Below, in pieces: positions 17,328 to 25,131 of a stretch of DNA of 40,097 bases. A program made the translations under genes and the position numbers. Source of the stretch: an uncultured Collinsella sp. (lineage in GTDB: Bacteria; Actinomycetota; Coriobacteriia; Coriobacteriales; Coriobacteriaceae); assembly GCA_900542315.1 (NCBI GenBank), contig UQMV01000016.1, positions 1-40,097 of the forward strand. The letters are read 5' to 3'. Position 1 is the first letter of the stretch; every line of letters starts with the position of its first letter. Under the pieces are notes generated by a model. That model did no database searches. It saw only the letters and a program-made list of their open reading frames with translations, and was not told where the DNA came from.

Positions 17328-17431
17328 CTAGCCATGGTGAACAACACTGCTATCCTGCGGGTTGACGAAGACTGATATCTCACCTTGTCGATACATACTG
17401 TCTGTCGAATCATTTGTCAATGAATTCGGTG

Positions 17432-17454
17432 AACGGTAGTAAATACCGTTCAAG
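17432..17454 (+). promoter_or_regulatory. perfect 9-bp inverted repeat, candidate operator
   Basis: TGAACGGTA, five bases, then TACCGTTCA. The arms match perfectly and there is no T-run after it, so it looks like a dimeric repressor or activator site rather than a terminator. It lies 38 bp upstream of a candidate -35 box for the transporter-nan operon. No cognate regulator gene is in the window. Confidence 0.5.
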
Positions 17455-17491
17455 CGTATGTATGTATCGGTCACCGAGCGCGGCACCTCAG

Positions 17492-17519
17492 TTGGGTTCG
17501 TCGGTAGGTAAGGTATATA
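17492..17519 (+). promoter_or_regulatory. candidate promoter of the transporter-nan operon
   Basis: TTGGGT (17492-17497) and TATATA (17514-17519) are separated by 16 nt and lie about 70 bp upstream of the start codon of the binding-protein gene. The -10 box is strong and the -35 box partial. Confidence 0.45.
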
Positions 17520-17588
17520 TCGTCCGCAAGTTGCGCGGGGGCAAGTCTAGGTGTCCCCGGGTAAGATTCTCTATTGATAGGAGAAGAC

Positions 17589-19202
17589 ATGGCCATCATC
17601 AACAAGGGTATGTCCAGGCGTTCGTTCCTCGGCCTCACCGGCAGCGTCGCTGCTGTCGCAGGGCTTGGTCTCACCGGCTGCGGTGGCAGCTCTAACGACG
17701 AGGGTTCCGCTTCCGGTTCCACCGATTCCGCCAACCGTGGCGGCGGCGTGATCACCGCTGGTTCCGCTTACGCTCCGTCCAGCTTCGACCCCGCCAGCAC
17801 CGGCTCCGCTGTGGGCCTGGGTGCTAACTGGCACGTCATCGAGGGCCTCTACGGCATCGATTACCACGACTACAGCACCTTCAACGAGCTCGCCACCGAC
17901 GATCCCAAGTCCGTGGACGACACTACCTTCGAGGTCACCATCCGCAAGGGCGCAAAGTTCTCCGATGGCACCGAGGTTACTGCTGACGACGTTGTCGCTT
18001 CCTACACCGCTTGCGCCGCTTCTGCTACCTACGCTCCGTTCTTCCAGCCCTTCGAGTCCATCGAGGCCAAGGATGCCAGCACTGTAACGGTCAAGACCAA
18101 GGTCCCCAACTTCTCCCTGCTCAAGGATCGTCTGGCCATCATCCGTGTTACCCCGGCCACCCAGGCCGAGGAGGATCGCGCCAAGCAGCCGATCGGTTCC
18201 GGCCCCTGGATGTACGACTCTATCTCCGATACCGAGATCACCCTGGTTCCCAACCCCGAGTACAACGGTGAGTATGCTGCCGAGGATAAGAAGATCCAGT
18301 ACAGCATCCTGACCGACCCCACCGCTCGCGTTACCGCTCAGCAGGAGGGCTCCACGCTCGTTATGGAGCTCGTCACCGCTGATGCCGTCGACCAGCTCGA
18401 GAGCGCTGGCTGCAAGATCGATAACGTTCAGGGTTTCGGCACCCGCTTCATCATGTTCAACGTCGCCAAGGAGCCTTGGAACAACGTCAAGGTCCGTCAG
18501 GCCGTCATGTACGCGCTCGACACCGAGAAGATGATCACCAACACCTTCGCCGGCCTTGCCACCGCTGCCAGCTGCTACCTGCCCAAGAGCTTCACCAACT
18601 ATCATGAGGCTTCCACGGTGTACAAGACTGACGCCAAGAAGGCCAAGAAGCTCATCGAAGAGTCTGGCATCACCCCGGGCGCCATCACCCTGCGCACCAC
18701 CGACAACGAGCAGATCAAGGGCATGGCCGCTCAGGTCAAGAACGACCTCGACGCCCTCGGCTTCGATGTGACCATCCAGACCGATACCTCGCCGGCCACC
18801 TACGCTGCCATCGACGGCGGCGAGGCCTACGATATCCTTCTCGCTCCTGGCGATCCGTCCTGCTTCGGCGCCGACCCCGACCTGCTGCTCAACTGGTGGT
18901 ATGGCGACAACGTCTGGATGCAGACCCGTTGCCCGTGGAAGGATTCCGCTGAGTGGGCGAAGCTCCACGGTCTCATGGACGAGGCTCTTGCCGCCGAGGG
19001 CGACGAGCAGCAGAAGAAGTGGAACGAGTGCTTCGACATCATCGCCGACAACGCTGTTCTGTACCCCGTTGTCCACGTCAAGACCGTTTCCGCTTCCTGG
19101 GACGATCCGTCCACCGCGCCCAACGGCGAGGCCCTCGATGGCTTCAAGGGCATCGGCACGACGAGCATGTCCTTCAGGGGCGTCGCGACCGTCAAGGCCT
19201 AA
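17589..19202 (+). CDS. ABC transporter substrate-binding lipoprotein, SBP_bac_5 family (probable sialic acid binding)
   Basis: This extracytoplasmic solute receptor belongs to the peptide/nickel/opine cluster. The 537-residue protein begins with a twin-arginine-like SRRSFLGL signal (Arg10-Arg11) and a lipobox LTGC with lipidated Cys31, then a Gly/Ser linker and the large two-lobed SBP_bac_5 domain (motifs such as VTIRKGAKFSDGTEVTADDV and PIGSGPW). The start at 17589 follows AGGAGA. It heads the operon, and a stable hairpin after its stop probably makes it more abundant than the membrane subunits. Family members normally bind peptides; the nan genes downstream suggest sialic acid, as in the SatA protein of Haemophilus ducreyi. 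The ligand is inference. Confidence 0.88.
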   Translation: MAIINKGMSRRSFLGLTGSVAAVAGLGLTGCGGSSNDEGSASGSTDSANRGGGVITAGSAYAPSSFDPASTGSAVGLGANWHVIEGLYGIDYHDYSTFNELATDDPKSVDDTTFEVTIRKGAKFSDGTEVTADDVVASYTACAASATYAPFFQPFESIEAKDASTVTVKTKVPNFSLLKDRLAIIRVTPATQAEEDRAKQPIGSGPWMYDSISDTEITLVPNPEYNGEYAAEDKKIQYSILTDPTARVTAQQEGSTLVMELVTADAVDQLESAGCKIDNVQGFGTRFIMFNVAKEPWNNVKVRQAVMYALDTEKMITNTFAGLATAASCYLPKSFTNYHEASTVYKTDAKKAKKLIEESGITPGAITLRTTDNEQIKGMAAQVKNDLDALGFDVTIQTDTSPATYAAIDGGEAYDILLAPGDPSCFGADPDLLLNWWYGDNVWMQTRCPWKDSAEWAKLHGLMDEALAAEGDEQQKKWNECFDIIADNAVLYPVVHVKTVSASWDDPSTAPNGEALDGFKGIGTTSMSFRGVATVKA

Positions 19203-19262
19203 GACTCGCTTGAGTCATATGTGGGGCGTCGGTCGTAAGGCAACGTCCTCATAGTTGAAACA

Positions 19263-19296
19263 AAGACCCGGGCGACCTCGATGTCGCTCGGGTCTT
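19263..19296 (+). terminator. intercistronic hairpin after the binding-protein gene (attenuator)
   Basis: AAGACCCG-G-GCGAC and GTCGC-T-CGGGTCTT pair over 14 bp with one G-U, closing a 6-nt loop. Only a short TGTAATG follows, so it is likely a partial terminator or an mRNA 3' stabiliser that raises expression of the binding protein over the permeases. Confidence 0.7.
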
Positions 19297-19357
19297 GTAA
19301 TGAGTATCCATACTCATATACCAGTTGGTCCTACCGACAAAAGAAAGGGGAGAGAAC

Positions 19358-20314
19358 GTGAACAACTTTCTACGTTTGATTGGAAGGCGTCTCGTGGCGC
19401 TGCCGATCATGGCATTGGGCGTCACCGTCCTGGTGTTCTTCCTTATGTCGTTCTCCAAGACCGACCCCGCCTATACGGCGTTGGGTGACGGTGCCTCGCC
19501 CGAGGCGGTTGCCGAGTACCATGAGAAGTATGGTCTGGACGACCCCTGGCCCGTGCGCTACGTGCGCTATATGGGCGATTTGATCCATGGTGACATGGGC
19601 ACCTATGGTGCTGCTCGCAACTCCGTTGCCAAGCGCATCTCCACGGCCCTGCCCGTCACGATGCAGCTGACCTTTATCGGTCTTGCCATCGGCGCGGTCG
19701 TCTCGTTTTTGCTCGGCGTCATCGCGGCACTGTATCGCGATAAATGGCCGGACCAAGTGATCCGCGTCTTTTCCATCGCCGGCCTGGCAACCCCGTCGTT
19801 CTGGCTTGCCGTCCTGTTGATTCTGCTGTTCTCTTCCTACCTTAAGGTGCTCCCGGCGTCCGGTGCTCTGCCTCACTTCACCACCAACCCGGCTGGCTAT
19901 CTGGGACGTATGATCATGCCCGCTATCGCCCTGGCATTTCCGCTGACGGGTCAGATGACTCGTATCGTGCGTACCGCCATGGTCGAGGAGCTCGACAAGG
20001 ACTACGTCCGCATGGCCCGTGGTGCCGGCGTTCCCGAGAAGGTCGTCGTCGGCATCAACGTTTTGCGCAACGCGCTGATCACCCCGGTCACCACCCTCGG
20101 TCTTAAGATCGGTTACCTTATGGGCGGCGCCGTCGTCATCGAGGTCATCTTCAACCTCCCCGGCATGGGTACTGCGATTCTGCAGGGCGTTCAGGGCAAC
20201 GAGGCGAACCTGGTTCAGGGCGTCGTCATCGTCGTTGCTCTTGCCTTCATCATCATCAACATCGTGGTTGACATGCTCTACCTGCTCATCAACCCGCGCA
20301 TCAGGACGGTGTAG
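19358..20314 (+). CDS. ABC transporter permease, OppB/DppB type
   Basis: This is the first transmembrane subunit of the peptide-family importer. The 318-residue protein has an N-terminal helix (VALPIMALGVTVLVFFLMSF), the extracellular HGDMGTYG segment and five further helices. The cytoplasmic EAA loop that docks the ATPase (EELDKDYVRMARGAGVPEKVV) is intact. The start is GTG at 19358, chosen because AAAGGGGAG precedes it; upstream codons in the frame lack homology. It follows the intercistronic hairpin and lies three bases before the next gene. It should pair with the permease half of the fusion protein to form the channel. Confidence 0.92.
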   Translation: MNNFLRLIGRRLVALPIMALGVTVLVFFLMSFSKTDPAYTALGDGASPEAVAEYHEKYGLDDPWPVRYVRYMGDLIHGDMGTYGAARNSVAKRISTALPVTMQLTFIGLAIGAVVSFLLGVIAALYRDKWPDQVIRVFSIAGLATPSFWLAVLLILLFSSYLKVLPASGALPHFTTNPAGYLGRMIMPAIALAFPLTGQMTRIVRTAMVEELDKDYVRMARGAGVPEKVVVGINVLRNALITPVTTLGLKIGYLMGGAVVIEVIFNLPGMGTAILQGVQGNEANLVQGVVIVVALAFIIINIVVDMLYLLINPRIRTV

Positions 20315-20317
20315 ATT

Positions 20318-22333
20318 ATGGTAAAGATTCGAGAGAAGCAAACCGAGCAGCTCGAGAAAGCTGCCTCCAAGGGGCTCAAGCTCGGTGGCTGGAAGAAGAT
20401 GACGCTGTCTTCTAAGATTGCCGCCGTCGTGCTGGTGCTGGTCGCCCTGACCGCGATTCTGGCGCCCCTTCTTGCCCCCTATAGCCCGGTCGAGATCTTT
20501 ACGGCTCGCCAGGCTCCCGGCAACGGATTTATCTTCGGTACCGACGATAAGGGCCGCGACATCCTGTCGCGTATGCTTTACGGTGGCCGTTACTCGCTGA
20601 TCATCGGCTTCGGTGCTACTGCCATGGCTCTGGTCTGCGGTTCGGTCGTGGGCGCCCTCGCGGCTGTTTCGCGCAAGTCCGTTTCCGAGGCGATCATGCG
20701 CATCCTGGACATCATCATGTCCATCCCGGGCATCGCCCTCGCTGCCGTCTTCGTCTCCATCCTGGGCAATTCCGTGCCGTCGATCATCTTCGCCATCGGC
20801 TTTATGTATACTCCGCAGATTGCCCGTATCGTGCGCGCCAACATCGTGTCCGAGTACGGCGAGGACTATGTCCGCGCGGTCATCGTTTCCGGCGCCAAGG
20901 CTCCGTGGATTTTGATCAAGCATGTTCTGCGTAACTGCATCGCCCCGATCATGGTCTTCACCGTTACCCTGGTCGCCGACGCCATCATCTTCGAGGCCTC
21001 GCTGACCTTCATCGGCGCTGGTATCCAGGAGCCCACCGCTACCTGGGGCAACATCCTCGCCGACGCCCGCGGCGGCGTGCTCGCCGGCCGTTGGTGGCAG
21101 GCGCTTTTCCCGGGCCTGGCCATCATGATCACCTGCCTGGCGCTCAACATCCTGTCCGAGGGCATTACCGACGCCATGGCCGCTGCTCCCTCCGCCGCCC
21201 TGGATCCGACCGACTCCTCCAAGCGCCGCGAGGCCGACTTGCTGGTCTCCGACCCCGTTCGCGCTTACAAGGAGCAGGCTCAGTCCCTGTCCGCCCGTCT
21301 TGGCGCTCTGCGTGATGTCGAACTCAAGCGTAACGACCGCCATGTGCCCGATGAGTCCGTTGAGCCGATCCTTTCGGTCCGCGATTTCTGCATCCAGTTT
21401 GAGCACCACGGTGATATCAACGTCGTCGATCATGTCAACTTTGATGTCCGTCCTGGCCAGACCATGGGCCTGGTCGGTGAGTCCGGCTGCGGTAAGTCCA
21501 TCACCACGCTGGCCATCATGGGCCTGACCGACGATGACGAGCATCTTTCCGGTGAGGTTCTCTGGGAGGGTCGCGACCTGCTCAAGATGAGCAAGAAAGA
21601 GTGGTTCGGCCTTCGCGGTACCGATATCGCCATGGTCTATCAGGACGCCCTGTCCTCGCTCAACCCCTCCATGCTGATTTCCGCTCAGATGAAGCAGCTC
21701 ACCAAGCGTGGCGGCACCCGTAGCGCCGAGGAGCTCCTGGAGCTCGTGGGCCTCGACCCCAAGCGTACGCTCGAGAGCTATCCGCATGAGCTTTCCGGTG
21801 GTCAGCGTCAGCGCGTTCTGATCGCCATGGCTCTTACCCGCGACCCCAAGCTGGTCATCTGCGACGAGCCCACGACCGCTCTGGACGTTACCGTCCAGAA
21901 GCAGGTCATCAAGCTGCTTAACGACCTTCAGGCCAAGCTCGGCTTTGCCATGATCTTCGTTTCGCACGACCTGGCACTGGTCGCCGAGGTCGCTCATAAC
22001 ATCACGGTTATGTACGCCGGCCAGGTTATCGAGCAAGCGCCCACCAAGGAGCTGCTCACCAACCCGATCCACGAGTACACTCGCGGTCTTCTGGGTTCCG
22101 TCCTGTCCATCGAGAGCGGTTCGGGCCGCCTGCACCAGGTGCCCGGCGCCGTTCCGAGCCCGCGCGATTTCCCCAAGGGCGATCGCTTCGCACCCCGCTC
22201 GAGCCATCCGCGTATTGGCCTGGACACCCGTCCGGTCTTCAAGCGCGTGCCCGGCACCGAGCACTTCTATTCCGAGCTCCCCGACGAGGTGCTCAAGGCA
22301 AATGGTTTGACCCCTCACGCGGAGGTGATGTAG
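20318..22333 (+). CDS. fused ABC transporter permease-ATPase (OppC-OppD type)
   Basis: One 671-residue chain joins two subunits that are normally separate. Residues about 1-290 are an OppC/DppC-type permease with the FGTDDKGRDILSR motif (73-85) and EAA loop (GEDYVRAVIVSGAKAP). A charged linker of about 60 residues follows. Residues about 348-671 are an OppD-type ATPase: Walker A GESGCGKS (387-394), signature LSGGQ (492-496), Walker B VICDEP, and the C-terminal peptide-transporter extension (ATPase end HEYTRGLLGSV). No stop, frameshift or ribosome binding site breaks the junction, so the fusion is genuine. From memory, the sialic acid transporter SatABCD has the same arrangement. Confidence 0.93.
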   Translation: MVKIREKQTEQLEKAASKGLKLGGWKKMTLSSKIAAVVLVLVALTAILAPLLAPYSPVEIFTARQAPGNGFIFGTDDKGRDILSRMLYGGRYSLIIGFGATAMALVCGSVVGALAAVSRKSVSEAIMRILDIIMSIPGIALAAVFVSILGNSVPSIIFAIGFMYTPQIARIVRANIVSEYGEDYVRAVIVSGAKAPWILIKHVLRNCIAPIMVFTVTLVADAIIFEASLTFIGAGIQEPTATWGNILADARGGVLAGRWWQALFPGLAIMITCLALNILSEGITDAMAAAPSAALDPTDSSKRREADLLVSDPVRAYKEQAQSLSARLGALRDVELKRNDRHVPDESVEPILSVRDFCIQFEHHGDINVVDHVNFDVRPGQTMGLVGESGCGKSITTLAIMGLTDDDEHLSGEVLWEGRDLLKMSKKEWFGLRGTDIAMVYQDALSSLNPSMLISAQMKQLTKRGGTRSAEELLELVGLDPKRTLESYPHELSGGQRQRVLIAMALTRDPKLVICDEPTTALDVTVQKQVIKLLNDLQAKLGFAMIFVSHDLALVAEVAHNITVMYAGQVIEQAPTKELLTNPIHEYTRGLLGSVLSIESGSGRLHQVPGAVPSPRDFPKGDRFAPRSSHPRIGLDTRPVFKRVPGTEHFYSELPDEVLKANGLTPHAEVM

Positions 22334-23161
22334 ATGAGCGAGACCGCAGTCAACGGCGTCGAGCCGATCATCTTCCTTGATGACGTCCACGTCACCTTTA
22401 GGACCCGTACCGGCTCGATTCTGCACCCCAACCTGGTTCACGCCGTCCAGGGTGTAACGATTAAGCTCATGCCCGGGCAGACCATCGGCATCGTCGGCGA
22501 GTCCGGTTGCGGAAAGTCCACCACCGCCAACGTCATGTGCGGCCTGCAGGCCCCCACGAGCGGCAAGGTCTACTTTAAGGGCAAGGACGTTACCAAACGT
22601 ACCGCCGAGGACCGTCGCCACATGGGTCGCGTCATCTCGGTCGTGTTCCAGAACCCGGCCACGGCGCTCAACCCCCGCATGGTCGTTCGCGAGCAACTGC
22701 TCGACCCCATGCGCGTCCACAACCTGGGTACCGAGGCCGAGCAGGAGAAGCGCGTCAAGGAGCTCTTGGAGCTCACCGGTCTGCCCAGCTCCGCCGCCGA
22801 GGTTCTTCCCGGCCAGCTTTCGGGCGGCCAGCGCCAGCGCGTCGCAATTGCCCGTGCCCTGTCGCTGAACCCCGATGCCATCATCGCCGACGAGCCCACC
22901 TCGGCTCTGGACGTTTCGGTCCGCGCGCAGATTCTGAACCTGCTGACCGACCTTAAGAAGGAGCTCGGCCTGGCCATGGTGTTCATCAGCCATGACATCC
23001 AGACGGTCCGCTATATCTCTGACGACATTATCGTTATGAATGGCGGCAAGATCGTCGAGCAGGGCGAGGCCAAGCAGGTCTTCCAGCACCCTCAGGACCC
23101 CTACACCAAGATGCTGCTCGGCGCTGCGCCGTCGCTGCTGCATCCCAAGCTCGGCGAGTAG
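22334..23161 (+). CDS. ABC transporter ATPase, OppF/DppF type
   Basis: This is the second nucleotide-binding subunit, which should pair with the ATPase half of the fusion. The 275-residue protein has Walker A GESGCGKS (55-62), the Q-loop VVFQNP, signature LSGGQRQRV and Walker B IIADEP. It stops soon after DPYTKMLLGA, so the C-terminal oligopeptide extension present in typical OppF (about 320 residues) is largely missing. The ATG abuts the stop of the fusion gene with no gap, implying translational coupling. A hairpin follows its stop, before the esterase gene. Confidence 0.92.
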   Translation: MSETAVNGVEPIIFLDDVHVTFRTRTGSILHPNLVHAVQGVTIKLMPGQTIGIVGESGCGKSTTANVMCGLQAPTSGKVYFKGKDVTKRTAEDRRHMGRVISVVFQNPATALNPRMVVREQLLDPMRVHNLGTEAEQEKRVKELLELTGLPSSAAEVLPGQLSGGQRQRVAIARALSLNPDAIIADEPTSALDVSVRAQILNLLTDLKKELGLAMVFISHDIQTVRYISDDIIVMNGGKIVEQGEAKQVFQHPQDPYTKMLLGAAPSLLHPKLGE

Positions 23162-23177
23162 CCTCGCTTTCCCTCCC

Positions 23178-23205
23178 GTGCGCCCGGTTCCCTTGCCGGG
23201 CGCAC
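23178..23205 (+). other. intercistronic hairpin before the esterase genes
   Basis: GTGCGCCCGG (23178-23187) and CCGGGCGCAC (23196-23205) form a perfect 10-bp stem with an 8-nt loop. No T-run follows, so it is more likely an RNA processing or stability element than a terminator. Confidence 0.6.
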
Positions 23206-23241
23206 CTCCGTTGCGATTTCGAAAGGCTGGGTTCACGAGCC

Positions 23242-24219
23242 ATGCCAAGTGCTCAAGAGCTACAACAGCAATTTGGTGAATATCGAGGCGCTATGCCCCG
23301 TCCATCGGATTTCGATCTCTTTTGGAAGGACCGCATGGCCGAGGCCGACGCCGTCGAGCTCGACTACGCGATTGAGGCGGCTTCGGTTGCGGATTCCGCG
23401 ACCTGTCGGTTTTTCGACCTCTGGTATACCGGCATGTGTGGCGCACGCCTGCATGCCAAGTACCTCAAGCCGGTCTCGGAGGAGCCCATGCCGCTGGTGC
23501 TTCAGTTCCATGGATATCCGGGTGCGAGCCGCAGCTGGTTTGAGCAGGCGTCGTTTGCTGGCATGGGCATGGCGCTCATTGCTCTCGATTGTCCTGGCCA
23601 AGGAGGCCTCTCCGAGGACATTGGTGGATTTGAGGGCACGACGGTCGCGGGCCATATCGTCGCCGGTATCGACGGCGATCCGGCCAACCTCTACTATGTC
23701 CGTCTGCATCAGGATATCCGCATTCTGTGCCGTATCGTTCGCGAGCTCGAGGGCATCGATCTTACCCGCGTGTATGTGAACGGCGCATCGCAGGGCGGCG
23801 GTTTGGGTATTGCGACCTGCGCGCTCAATAGCGATTTGGTTGACCGCGCGGCCATCCTCTACCCCTTCTTATCGGACTTCCGCCTGGTTTGGGATCTGGA
23901 CGCCGACGATATTGCCTACGAGGGTCTGCGCTATTGGTCGCGTTGGTTTGACGAGGACTCGACTCGTATCGAGGAAGCCTATGACAAGCTGGCGTACTTC
24001 GATTCCAAGAACTTTGCCCCCATGGTCAAGTGCCCCGTGCTGTTTGGTACGGGCACAGCCGATATCGTCTGTCCGCCGGCAACGCAGTTTGCGGTGTACA
24101 ACAACCTGTCCTGCGAGAAGCGCCACGAGTTCTTTGAGGGCTTTGGCCACGAGGAGATTCAGGACTTTGATGATCTGATCATTCCGTTTTTCTGCAAGGG
24201 AGGGGAGGCTCATGTCTAA
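23242..24219 (+). CDS. acetyl esterase, AXE1/CE7 family (possible sialate O-acetylesterase)
   Basis: This cytosolic alpha/beta hydrolase is related to acetyl xylan esterase and cephalosporin C deacetylase. The 325-residue protein has the CE7 oxyanion loop HGYPG (Tyr92), nucleophile Ser183 in GASQGG, Asp274 in GTAD, and His303 in FGHEE, so the full triad is present. It has no signal peptide, so its substrate must be imported. Position between a transporter and nanA-nanK-nanE suggests removal of O-acetyl groups from imported sialic acid; that role is inference, since CE7 enzymes are known mainly from xylan and antibiotic deacetylation. Its end overlaps the next gene by 8 bp. Confidence 0.87.
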   Translation: MPSAQELQQQFGEYRGAMPRPSDFDLFWKDRMAEADAVELDYAIEAASVADSATCRFFDLWYTGMCGARLHAKYLKPVSEEPMPLVLQFHGYPGASRSWFEQASFAGMGMALIALDCPGQGGLSEDIGGFEGTTVAGHIVAGIDGDPANLYYVRLHQDIRILCRIVRELEGIDLTRVYVNGASQGGGLGIATCALNSDLVDRAAILYPFLSDFRLVWDLDADDIAYEGLRYWSRWFDEDSTRIEEAYDKLAYFDSKNFAPMVKCPVLFGTGTADIVCPPATQFAVYNNLSCEKRHEFFEGFGHEEIQDFDDLIIPFFCKGGEAHV

Positions 24220-25063
24220 GTGCGAGAGCAATGTTGACGAGCTGATAATCCCCGGGCTCGTGGGAATTCCTGGAACGGTTTCGTCAAGGCTCGCAGAATA
24301 TCGGGACTGGCACGGTGATGTCCAAGCAGGTGTTTCTGATTTAGAGACATGCGCTTCGAATCTTGAGATTCAAGGTCTGGCCATTACGGCGATTGACTTT
24401 GTTAACCCCTGCGCCCGTTACTCGGAGGTTTCCTTTGAACTCGGTGACGATGCGGTCCACGCTCGTTTGATTGAGCCTGTTGGTCGTGCCCGAGTATCTG
24501 AGCGTGTGCCGCTGTGCCTGATGTTCCACGACATCGATCGGCCTGTGCGCGGCTGGCATCACATGACGAGATTTGCCGCCATGGGGTATGCCGTCCTCGC
24601 GCTGGATGACGATGTTGCTGGTGCGGACGACCTGCAGCAGGGGATTACCTCGCCTGCTTTTGTCGAGCGCGTCCGTTGGGGCTGCGCGTTGGCGAAGGTC
24701 GCGCGCAATCTTGATGGCGTGGACCCCGACCGCATTTTTGCATGGGGCGAGGGTCTTGGCGGCGGAGTTGCGCTGGCGGTTTCTGCTCTGGACGAGCAGG
24801 GCCTTGCCTGCACGGCGGTTGCCAATCCAGTTCCCGGTGGCCTCGAGGCGCTGTCGTCTCGGGCGCGCGGATCGGTGCTCATAGGCACATCGCTTATGGA
24901 TACCGTGAGCGACCCCAAGGGACAGTTTGCCGTATTCAACGGTCTTGAGTGTGACCGGAGGCATATCATCTATGCCAAATACGCTCACGAGCGCATCAAT
25001 GCGTTCGAAAACGAAGTCGTCGACTTCTTTAACCAAACGTTCTACCCGTGTTCTTTGGCCTAG
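24212..25063 (+). CDS. degenerate AXE1/CE7-like protein lacking the nucleophile serine
   Basis: The 283-residue protein aligns with its upstream neighbour in the hydrolase core, but the nucleophile elbow GASQGGG is replaced by GEGLGGG, putting Gly181 where Ser should be. The oxyanion loop HGYPG is replaced by HDIDR. The Asp (Asp230 in LMDTV) and His (His259 in YAHER) positions are retained, and so is the QFAVFNGLEC-like stretch next to them. It is shorter by about 40 residues. The reading frame is intact and starts inside the esterase gene behind AAGGGAGGGG. It is probably a pseudoenzyme, perhaps a subunit of the esterase or a ligand binder. Catalysis by an unrelated mechanism cannot be excluded. 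Confidence 0.82.
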   Translation: MSKCESNVDELIIPGLVGIPGTVSSRLAEYRDWHGDVQAGVSDLETCASNLEIQGLAITAIDFVNPCARYSEVSFELGDDAVHARLIEPVGRARVSERVPLCLMFHDIDRPVRGWHHMTRFAAMGYAVLALDDDVAGADDLQQGITSPAFVERVRWGCALAKVARNLDGVDPDRIFAWGEGLGGGVALAVSALDEQGLACTAVANPVPGGLEALSSRARGSVLIGTSLMDTVSDPKGQFAVFNGLECDRRHIIYAKYAHERINAFENEVVDFFNQTFYPCSLA

Positions 25064-25131
25064 ACGGCCTGGACACTGCCAACAAGAGTGGGCGGCATAG
25101 GGCTGCCCGCCAGACAACTAAGGAGATTCTT

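Larger units (their letters stand above)
17224..17588 (+). other. 365-bp non-coding control region before the sialic acid operon
   Basis: No credible gene is present. The region is much more AT-rich than its neighbours. It contains a weak terminator-like hairpin after uvrC, an AAAACGTTT palindrome overlapping a TTGACT hexamer, a perfect 9-bp inverted repeat, and a TTGGGT/TATATA promoter candidate. Its length and symmetry elements suggest regulated transcription of the downstream ten-kilobase operon. Confidence 0.7.

Noticed and set aside
17224..17588. A small RNA or hidden small protein in the uvrC-transporter gap
   Set aside because: Short frames exist, but none has a good ribosome binding site or a plausible sequence. 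The stretch is better explained by promoter and operator elements.
21180..21370. Possible sequencing error fusing two ABC transporter genes
   Set aside because: The linker is in frame, has no in-frame ATG at the junction and no AGGAG-type site, and the codon use is continuous with both halves. A true fusion is simpler.
19370..23248. A 1292-codon open frame on the minus strand opposite the first transporter genes
   Set aside because: It mirrors strongly biased, clearly coding plus-strand genes. Its translation is low-complexity (His/Asp/Gly/Leu-rich) with no domain, as expected of an antisense shadow in GC-rich DNA.
24212..25063. Treating the second CE7-like gene as a pseudogene
   Set aside because: The frame is intact over 283 codons, coupled to the active esterase, and still preserves the Asp and His positions. 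Loss of function by decay would be expected to show stops or frameshifts.
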